From positions 1 through 8,394 of the forward strand of contig CAKSDA010000070.1 in the NCBI GenBank assembly GCA_934444895.1: 8,394 bases of DNA, written 5' to 3'. The notes beneath the pieces are model-generated. The model ran no database searches, was not told the DNA's origin, and saw nothing but the letters and a program-made list of their open reading frames with translations. The translations under genes and the position numbers were made by a program. This stretch comes from an uncultured Eubacteriales bacterium (lineage in GTDB: Bacteria > Bacillota > Clostridia > Oscillospirales > Acutalibacteraceae). Of this stretch, positions 1-4,341 are shown one piece after another (position 1 is the stretch's first letter; every line of letters begins with the position of its first letter).

Positions 1-7
1 TAAGATT

Positions 8-52
8 AAAAAACCGAGTTCCGCTCAATTTAGAGTGAATCTCGGTTTTTTT
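8..52. terminator. Bidirectional intrinsic terminator at the left edge
   Basis: An A-run plus ACCGAG arm (8-18) pairs perfectly with CTCGGT plus a T-run (41-51). The inner part pairs further, with small bulges (CTC 24-26 with GAG 33-35), around an AATTTA loop. Because A's precede and T's follow the stem, it can end transcripts on both strands. It probably ends a plus-strand gene lying just left of the window; the TAA at 1-3 could be that gene's stop, but this cannot be shown. On the minus strand it would also stop read-through from the XRE regulator gene. Confidence 0.8.
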
Positions 53-77
53 GGCTGTTTTTTTACAGCCCCTTTTT
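53..77 (+). terminator. Second tandem intrinsic terminator
   Basis: GGCTGT (53-58) and ACAGCC (65-70) form a perfect 6-bp stem around a six-T loop, followed by CCTTTTT (71-77). It sits directly behind the larger hairpin, so a plus-strand transcript entering from the left would meet two terminators in a row. On the minus strand the stem is followed only by AAAA, so it is read as plus-strand only. Confidence 0.6.
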
Positions 78-104
78 AGTTAGTCAAACAGGGATACTTA
101 CTTT

Positions 105-132
105 CAAAATTGTTTTGTACAAAACGATTTTG
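105..132. repeat. 28-bp near-perfect palindrome centred on TTTTGTACAAAA
   Basis: The two halves of 105-132 are reverse complements, apart from one pair (T111/G126, which is G-U compatible in RNA). The symmetry axis lies inside GTAC (117-120), so there is essentially no spacer. That is more typical of an operator for a dimeric DNA-binding protein than of a terminator. No T-run follows on either strand. It lies between the tandem terminators and the 3' end of the XRE gene, with no coding sequence over it. The binding protein is unknown; it could also be a third AU-rich transcript-end hairpin. Confidence 0.6.
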
Positions 133-144
133 CCATATTCAGAT

Positions 145-180
145 ATAATGCCGAATTCCAATTATGGAATTCGGCATTAT
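145..180. repeat. Perfect 16-bp hairpin abutting the XRE gene stop
   Basis: Bases 145-160 are the exact reverse complement of 165-180, leaving a 4-base loop (161-164). Each arm contains GAATTC. The right arm covers the stop codon of the XRE regulator gene (TAA on the minus strand, 177-179), so the hairpin would form at the very 3' end of that mRNA. No proper U-tract follows on the minus strand, so it may stabilise the 3' end or help termination rather than act as a classical intrinsic terminator. Confidence 0.7.
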
Positions 181-380
181 TCTTTAACAAACTCTATTAT
201 TTCTTCTATACCGCAATCAAGCGCTGTGCATATTCTTTCCAAAACAAAGTTATCATATCTTTTGACCTTGTTTTTGTAATAGTTGTCAATGATTTGATAC
301 TGTATTCCGGTGCGTTTTGCAAGTTCGTAGCGACTCATATTATACTTTGACAGTGTTTTGTCTAAACATATTCTAATCAT
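177..380 (-). CDS. Small Cro/C1-type (XRE family) helix-turn-helix regulator
   Basis: This is a 67-aa protein made of little more than one Cro/C1-type helix-turn-helix domain. The recognisable core is the helix at residues 15-25 (MSRYELAKRTG), the putative recognition helix at about 26-38 (IQYQIIDNYYKNK), and a C-terminal helix with the typical pattern LERICTALDC at 47-56 followed by an acidic tail. There is no ligand-binding, peptidase or oligomerisation domain, so it resembles the small phage-type or autoregulatory HTH_26-like proteins found widely in Clostridia. The ATG at 380 is supported by AGGGTG (386-391, minus strand) six bases upstream. It is transcribed away from the lipoprotein gene, from a promoter that shares its -35 region with that gene's promoter, so it may repress or activate both; that role is inferred. 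Domain assignment is confident; the target is unknown. Confidence 0.85.
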   Translation of the reverse strand: MIRICLDKTLSKYNMSRYELAKRTGIQYQIIDNYYKNKVKRYDNFVLERICTALDCGIEEIIEFVKE

Positions 381-399
381 AAAATCACCCTATAAATAT

Positions 400-428
400 A
401 TTTTAACCAATATATATTTACTTGACAA
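400..428 (-). promoter_or_regulatory. Sigma-A-type promoter of the XRE regulator gene
   Basis: On the minus strand TTGTCA (423-428) is followed by a 17-bp spacer (406-422) and TAAAAT (400-405); each box matches consensus at 5 of 6 positions with optimal spacing. Transcription should start near 393, only about 13 nt before the ATG, so the ribosome binding site (386-391) lies almost at the 5' end of the mRNA. The -35 box overlaps the -35 box of the divergent lipoprotein promoter by five bases. Confidence 0.7.
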
Positions 429-450
429 TTTGCTTATATAGGTATATACT
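422..450 (+). promoter_or_regulatory. Sigma-A-type promoter of the lipoprotein gene
   Basis: TTGACA (422-427) is a perfect -35 box. A 17-bp spacer follows, then TATACT (445-450), a 5/6 match to the -10 box. The expected start is near 457, giving a leader of about 24 nt that includes AGGAGG at 468-473, seven bases before the ATG. The strong core suggests high activity unless repressed. The region is exceptionally AT-rich, with many ATATA words. Confidence 0.8.
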
Positions 451-464
451 TATATAAAGATATA
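433..464. repeat. Tandem 16-bp AT-rich direct repeat over the lipoprotein promoter
   Basis: CTTATATAGGTATATA (433-448) is followed immediately by CTTATATAAAGATATA (449-464), identical at 13 of 16 positions. The first copy contains a small dyad, TATATA-GG-TATATA (435-448). Together the copies cover the spacer, the -10 box and the expected transcription start of the lipoprotein gene, where an operator would act. A second inverted pair, TAAATATAT (393-401) and ATATATTTA (412-420), lies over the XRE promoter. The low complexity of the DNA means chance cannot be excluded. Confidence 0.4.
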
Positions 465-480
465 TTTAGGAGGATTTATT

Positions 481-891
481 ATGAAAAAATTATTGGCATT
501 TATACTTACTATAATGATTGTACTTTCATTATCCGCCTGTGGGGGAAAAACACAACCTGCAAATTCCCCCGGTTCAACAACAGTTGCTGATCAATCGGTT
601 CCCGAAACCAATAAAAAAAGCTCTTCTGAAAACGACACGGTTGAATGGCGGCAATTTTTAAAGGAATATGAAGCATGGGTTGATGAATACATTGAAATTG
701 TTAAAAAATATAAAGCCAATCCTACAGACATGTCTATTTTATCGGATTATACCAATATGCTTTCAAAAGTATCTGAATGGAGTGAAAAAGCCGATAAAAT
801 TCAGTTGGAGCTTAAAGATACCGATGAGGCACTTAAATATTCGGAAGAAGTTTTAAGAATAGCCGGAAAATTAGCCGAAATAAACAAATAA
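481..891 (+). CDS. Small secreted lipoprotein, helical, DUF6591-like
   Basis: This is a 136-aa protein with a clear lipoprotein signal peptide: a KK start, a hydrophobic stretch at residues 4-17 and a lipobox LSAC with the lipidated cysteine at 20. It should be exported, diacylated and anchored on the outer face of the cytoplasmic membrane. A Ser/Thr/Pro/Asn-rich linker (about 21-53) leads to a charged, predicted all-helical domain (about 54-136) with the pattern EYEAWVDEYIEIVKKYKANP and a later DYTNML. This resembles the small Clostridia lipoproteins annotated DUF6591; that link is from memory of the pattern, not a search. No catalytic motif is visible and the function is unknown. The start is secure: AGGAGG at 468-473. 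The gene is monocistronic, divergent from the XRE regulator and closed by the terminator at 930-972. Confidence 0.85.
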   Translation: MKKLLAFILTIMIVLSLSACGGKTQPANSPGSTTVADQSVPETNKKSSSENDTVEWRQFLKEYEAWVDEYIEIVKKYKANPTDMSILSDYTNMLSKVSEWSEKADKIQLELKDTDEALKYSEEVLRIAGKLAEINK

Positions 892-929
892 GCAATCCTG
901 CTCTATTGGTGTTACAGGGATAAATGTAT

Positions 930-972
930 AAAAAGCAGGGTGGACTTTTAATGCAGTCCACTCCTGCTTTTT
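930..972. terminator. Bidirectional terminator between the lipoprotein gene and glyA
   Basis: The arm 930-946 (A-run, GCAGG, GTGGACT) pairs with 955-972 (AGTCCAC, CCTGC, T-run), with one bulged T at 962 and a loop at 947-954. The stem is about 17 bp, GC-rich in its core, and ends in T's on both strands. It serves the lipoprotein gene (stop at 889-891) and the convergent glyA (stop at 1044-1046). The remaining bases up to glyA hold nothing recognisable. Confidence 0.85.
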
Positions 973-1043
973 CTCTTATCGCTTGTTGATTTCTGATTTT
1001 TATCTGTTGTTTTTGTTTTTATATCCGTTTTAAGCTCTTGATA

Positions 1044-2282
1044 TTACGAATATATTGGGAATTTTTCGCAGGTTTTTGAAACTTCGTTTAAAACCTTTTC
1101 TTTGTTTCCTTCAAAATCGTTAATAATATCGCTTATCCATCCGGCAATCAGTTCCATCTCAGGTTCCTTAAATCCTCTGGTTGTCACCGCAGGTGTTCCT
1201 ATGCGAAGTCCGCTTGTAACAAAAGGACTTTGCGGATCGTTCGGAACGGTGTTTTTATTTGCGGTAATATGAACCTCGTCCAAACGATGTTCAAGCTCCT
1301 TACCGGTTATATTACTGTCTATTAAATTTAAAAGCATGAGGTGATTGTCCGTTCCTCCGGAAACAATTTTAATGCCGCGTTTCATAAGACTGTCACAAAG
1401 TACTGCCGCATTTTTTACAATTTGTTTTTGGTATTCTTTAAAATCATCTGTCAGCGCCTCTCCCAAGGCAACTGCTTTAGCTGCGATTATATGCATAAGC
1501 GGACCGCCCTGGGTTCCCGGGAACACCGCTTTATCTATCTGCTTTGCATATTTTTCCTTGCAAAGTATCATTCCTCCGCGTGGGCCTCTTAGGGTTTTAT
1601 GGGTTGTGGTTGTCACCACATCGGCATAAGGAACCGGCGAAGGGTGAACGCCTGCCGCAACAAGCCCTGCTATATGTGCAATGTCTACCATCATATATGC
1701 TCCGACTTCGTCGCATATTTCGCGTATGCGTTTAAAATCAATTGTTCTGGAGTATGCGCTGGCACCTGAAACAATAAGTTTTGGTTTACATTCAAGCGCA
1801 ATTCTGCGCATTTCATCATAATCTATTGTTTCGGTTTCGCTGTTTACGCCATATGGTACTATATTAAAATATTTTCCTGAGATATTCACCGGTGAACCGT
1901 GCGACAAATGCCCGCCATGCTGCAAATTCATGCCCATAACAGTATCTCCGGGTTCCAAAAAGGCAAAGAATACAGAAAGGTTTGCATTTGCTCCGCTATG
2001 CGGCTGAACATTTGCGTGCTCGGCACCGAAAAGTTTTTTAGCCCTTTCCCTGGCAACTTCCTCCACAATATCAACATAGCCGCAGCCGCCGTAATATCTC
2101 TTGCCCGGATAACCTTCGGCATATTTATTTGTAAGCACACTGCCTGCTGCCAGCAAAACTGCTTTGGAAACAATGTTTTCCGAAGCGATCAGCTCAATAT
2201 TGTGCTGTTGGCGTTCAAGCTCAAGGGCGCAAGCCGAAGCTATCTCGCTGTCATAATTTTTAAGTTCATCAAAAAAATTCAT
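1044..2282 (-). CDS. glyA: Serine hydroxymethyltransferase
   Basis: This 412-aa cytosolic PLP enzyme interconverts serine plus tetrahydrofolate with glycine plus 5,10-methylene-tetrahydrofolate, the main entry of one-carbon units for purine, thymidylate and methionine synthesis. Fold-type I features are complete: the IELIASENIVS N-terminus (29-39), AEGYPGKRYYGG (55-66), the cofactor-contacting D200 and H203 in VDIAHIAG, the Schiff-base lysine K229 in TTTTHKTLRGPRGG, and SGLRIGTPA near the C-terminus with the carboxylate-binding arginine. Length is normal for bacterial GlyA (about 410-420 aa). The ATG at 2282 is supported by AAGGAAAGG (2292-2300, minus strand). One oddity is CGYVD at 67-71, where many homologues have CEYVD. 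It has its own strong promoter and converges on the lipoprotein gene. Confidence 0.97.
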   Translation of the reverse strand: MNFFDELKNYDSEIASACALELERQQHNIELIASENIVSKAVLLAAGSVLTNKYAEGYPGKRYYGGCGYVDIVEEVARERAKKLFGAEHANVQPHSGANANLSVFFAFLEPGDTVMGMNLQHGGHLSHGSPVNISGKYFNIVPYGVNSETETIDYDEMRRIALECKPKLIVSGASAYSRTIDFKRIREICDEVGAYMMVDIAHIAGLVAAGVHPSPVPYADVVTTTTHKTLRGPRGGMILCKEKYAKQIDKAVFPGTQGGPLMHIIAAKAVALGEALTDDFKEYQKQIVKNAAVLCDSLMKRGIKIVSGGTDNHLMLLNLIDSNITGKELEHRLDEVHITANKNTVPNDPQSPFVTSGLRIGTPAVTTRGFKEPEMELIAGWISDIINDFEGNKEKVLNEVSKTCEKFPIYS

Positions 2283-2298
2283 TTAAAACTACCTTTCC

Positions 2299-2325
2299 TT
2301 AAAATCCGCCGCGCCTTAAGTCCAT
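2299..2325 (-). other. Possible 8-codon leader ORF upstream of glyA
   Basis: In the glyA leader an ATG (2323-2325) opens a short frame reading MDLRRGGF and stopping at TAA (2299-2301), just inside the glyA ribosome binding site. It contains two consecutive glycine codons, glycine being a product of GlyA. There is no Shine-Dalgarno sequence before this ATG and no clear attenuator hairpin after it, so translation is doubtful. Confidence 0.15.
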
Positions 2326-2377
2326 ATTGCCGAACACACTGACTATCGGGAATTATAATAATTATTTTAATATAAAA

Positions 2378-2406
2378 ATTATATCATACCCATCTTTTAC
2401 TGTCAA
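2378..2406 (-). promoter_or_regulatory. Consensus extended -10 promoter of glyA
   Basis: On the minus strand a perfect TTGACA (2401-2406) is followed by exactly 17 bp and a perfect TATAAT (2378-2383), with TGA directly before the -10 box, which fits an extended -10 motif. Transcription would start near 2371 and leave a leader of about 88 nt before the glyA ATG. Such an ideal promoter suggests strong, largely constitutive expression unless the leader is regulated. Confidence 0.88.
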
Positions 2407-2436
2407 TTGAAATCCGACTTAGATTATTGCGGTCCG

Positions 2437-2455
2437 GGCCGGCAATAGCCGGTTT
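2437..2455. repeat. Short GC-rich hairpin in the exporter-glyA gap
   Basis: CCGGC (2439-2443) and GCCGG (2448-2452) form a perfect stem around AATA, preceded on the plus strand by GG and followed by TTTT. It looks like a plus-strand terminator, but no plus-strand gene leads into it. On the minus strand it would be a simple 3' stem-loop behind the ABC genes without a U-tract. It stands out in AT-rich surroundings. Confidence 0.35.
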
Positions 2456-2467
2456 TGCCATGCCTTC

Positions 2468-2494
2468 AAATAATGATTTAACTCATTATTTTTT
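2468..2494. repeat. AT-only hairpin downstream of the ABC exporter genes
   Basis: AAATAATGA (2468-2476) and TCATTATTT (2483-2491) are perfect inverted repeats around TTTAAC, followed by three further T's on the plus strand. The stem is almost entirely A-T, so it is thermodynamically weak. It lies 3' of the ABC operon and may add to transcript-end structure there. Confidence 0.3.
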
Positions 2495-2505
2495 GTAATT
2501 TTATG

Positions 2506-2541
2506 AAAAAAAGCTTATGAAAACTGGCTGTTATAAAGCTT
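2506..2541 (-). terminator. Likely terminator overlapping the 3' end of the ABC operon
   Basis: On the minus strand AAGCTTTAT (2533-2541) can pair with ATAAGCTT (2511-2518) with one bulged T and a 14-nt loop, followed by a run of T's (2506-2512). The stem therefore includes the last codons and the TAA stop (2515-2517) of the second ABC gene. It has only two G-C pairs and would be weak, but the hairpin plus U-tract is correctly placed to end the operon. Confidence 0.4.
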
Positions 2542-4341
2542 GCTGTAAAATCCGTTTTTCTCGATAAGCTCCCGGTGGGTTCCGCGCTCAATTATCTTTC
2601 CGTCGCGCATAACAAGGATAACCGAAGCATTGCGAACGGTTGAAAGGCGATGAGCAACAATAAAGCTTGTTCTGCCTTTCATAAGTTTGTCAAACGCCTG
2701 CTGTATTAAAAGTTCTGTGCGGGTATCAATACTTGAAGTGGCTTCGTCAAGAATCAGCATAGGCGGATGAGTGAGCATAACTCGGGTTATACAAAGAAGC
2801 TGTTTTTGTCCCTGACTTATCCTATCCTCGGAAAGCACTGTATCAAGCCCGTTCGGCAATCTCTCGATAAATTCCAGGCTGTGCGCCTCCTTTGCGGCGC
2901 GAAGAATTTCCTCGTCGGTGGCGGAGGGTTTGCCGAATGCTATATTTTCCCTTACGGTGCCGTGTTTTATCCAGGTATCCTGCAAAACCATGCCGAATGC
3001 CGAGCGCAGCGAGCGTCTTGAAACGGTTTTTATATCCTGTCCGTCTATTTTAATGCTTCCGCCGTCTATATCATAAAATCTCATTAAGAGATTTATAAGG
3101 GTTGTTTTTCCGCATCCGGTAGGGCCAACTATTGCAACCCTCATTCCCGGAGTTGTGGAAAGATTAAAGTTTTCAATAAAGCTTTGATCTTTTTTATAGT
3201 TAAATGACATTTTTTCAATGTCGACATATCCCTTAACATCTTTCAGTTCTTTTGCGGAGTCTGTTTGTTCTTCCGGTTCATCCAACAGCGAGAAAAGGCG
3301 GGCGGCGCAGGCAAGCGCATTTTGCATTTCGGTAATTACCGAACTTATATCGTTAAACGGCCGCATATACTGATTTGCGTAGGAAAGAAGCACCGAAAGC
3401 CCTCCGACAGTAAGACTTCCCAAAGGAATGAGAAAAATTCCTAAAAGGGCAACTCCGGCATATACAATATTGTTTATAAAGCGAGTGGAGGGATTGGTAA
3501 GGCTGCTGTAGAAAACCGCCTTTAGGCTATATTTAAAAAGGTTGTCGTTTAGTGAGCTGAATCTGTTATAGGCCTTTTCTTCATATCCATAAGCCTGTAC
3601 AACCTTTTGGTTTACCACCATTTCATCAATAAGCGCCGTCTGGGTTCCTCTTATCTCGCTCTGCTTTCTAAAGGTTTTATAGGATTTTGAAGCTATAAAT
3701 TTCGCAACGCCGAAACTTACCGGGGTTAAAAGTATTACCATCAGTGTTATCCACAAATTTTTTGAAAACATGAAGGCGATTGTTACAATAATTGTTACTA
3801 TGCCTGAAAACAGCTGCGTAAATCCCAAAAGCAATCCGTCGGAGAGAATGTCGGCGTCTGCAATTATTCTGCTTACTATATCTCCCGTGCTGTGCTGATC
3901 CAAATATTTAAGGGGAAGTTTTTGAATATGCCTTATTGCTTTGGAACGAATATCCTGAACTACCCTATAGGTTATATTGTTGTTTATAATGCTCATAATC
4001 CATCCGAATACGCCGGATACAGCCGCAAAGGCAAGGATTTTTCTTAAATATTCCCACATCTTTAAAAAGTTTACAGTGCCTTCGGCTGTTATATTGTCTA
4101 TAGCGTCGCCGAACAGCATGGGGATATAAAGCTGCAATACTACGGTTACAGCCGCCAAAATAATGCTTATAACAAGCAGCAGTTTATATTTTGAAATATA
4201 TTCAAGAAGTCTTTTAAGAACCTTTTTGCTGCCTTTATTTTTCGATTTTTCAATTTTTTCGCCGCGTTTTTCTCTGCGTTCTCCGCTGTTTTTTATGCTG
4301 TTTTTTATGCTGTTTTTTATGCTGCTTTTTTTGCCGCTCAT
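2515..4341 (-). CDS. ABC exporter half-transporter, catalytic-site subunit (TM288/BmrD-like)
   Basis: This 608-aa protein has an N-terminal six-helix exporter membrane domain (about residues 52-345) followed by an ATPase domain (about 370-608). ATPase motifs: Walker A GPTGCGKTT (406-414), Q-loop Q454, signature ISQGQ (508-512) instead of LSGGQ, Walker B MLILD (528-532) with catalytic E533, and switch H564. Walker B and the H-loop are intact but the signature is degenerate, as in the TM288-type half of heterodimeric exporters. It should pair with the product of the preceding gene and pump drugs, lipids or peptides out across the membrane; the substrate cannot be read from sequence. Residues 1-40 are a basic low-complexity cytoplasmic tail with three SIKN repeats. 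The start overlaps the upstream stop (TAATG) and has a GGAGG-containing binding site (AGGGAGGGTGAG, minus strand). Confidence 0.93.
   Translation of the reverse strand: MSGKKSSIKNSIKNSIKNSGERREKRGEKIEKSKNKGSKKVLKRLLEYISKYKLLLVISIILAAVTVVLQLYIPMLFGDAIDNITAEGTVNFLKMWEYLRKILAFAAVSGVFGWIMSIINNNITYRVVQDIRSKAIRHIQKLPLKYLDQHSTGDIVSRIIADADILSDGLLLGFTQLFSGIVTIIVTIAFMFSKNLWITLMVILLTPVSFGVAKFIASKSYKTFRKQSEIRGTQTALIDEMVVNQKVVQAYGYEEKAYNRFSSLNDNLFKYSLKAVFYSSLTNPSTRFINNIVYAGVALLGIFLIPLGSLTVGGLSVLLSYANQYMRPFNDISSVITEMQNALACAARLFSLLDEPEEQTDSAKELKDVKGYVDIEKMSFNYKKDQSFIENFNLSTTPGMRVAIVGPTGCGKTTLINLLMRFYDIDGGSIKIDGQDIKTVSRRSLRSAFGMVLQDTWIKHGTVRENIAFGKPSATDEEILRAAKEAHSLEFIERLPNGLDTVLSEDRISQGQKQLLCITRVMLTHPPMLILDEATSSIDTRTELLIQQAFDKLMKGRTSFIVAHRLSTVRNASVILVMRDGKIIERGTHRELIEKNGFYSKLYNSQFS
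4285..4320 (-). repeat. Three perfect in-frame 12-bp tandem repeats in the ABC subunit N-terminus
   Basis: The plus-strand unit GCTGTTTTTTAT occurs three times without a mismatch (4285-4296, 4297-4308, 4309-4320), and a degenerate fourth copy starts at 4321. On the coding strand each unit encodes Ile-Lys-Asn-Ser, giving the repeated SIKN tail. Since 12 is a multiple of three, gain or loss of a unit keeps the frame, while slippage within the A6 tracts would break it. Confidence 0.9.

Noticed and set aside
144..149. TATAAT as a plus-strand -10 box behind the 28-bp palindrome
   Set aside because: No acceptable -35 box lies 16-18 bp upstream, and the transcript would run into the hairpin and antisense to the XRE gene without a gene of its own before 481.
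668..856. A 62-codon frame inside the lipoprotein gene
   Set aside because: It is an alternative frame of a gene with a clear promoter, AGGAGG site and lipobox; it has no start signal of its own.
1899..2342. A 147-codon plus-strand open frame antisense to glyA
   Set aside because: It lies opposite a highly conserved enzyme gene, has no ribosome binding site or family resemblance, and reads like the complement of GlyA codons. Other plus-strand frames across 1341-1735, 2767-3021, 4163-4429, 4651-4958, 5550-5780, 6674-7027 and 7667-8347 were rejected for the same reason.
2283..2400. Glycine, tetrahydrofolate or SAM riboswitch in front of glyA
   Set aside because: The expected leader is only about 88 nt and I could not recognise the conserved core or stems of these classes, nor a terminator hairpin before the gene.
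2283..2514. A small gene between glyA and the ABC genes
   Set aside because: No open frame with a ribosome binding site was seen; the stretch is explained by the glyA promoter, its leader and short hairpins.
4285..4330. CRISPR-like or intergenic repeat array
   Set aside because: Units are 12 bp, directly adjacent without spacers, and lie inside the reading frame of an ABC transporter gene.
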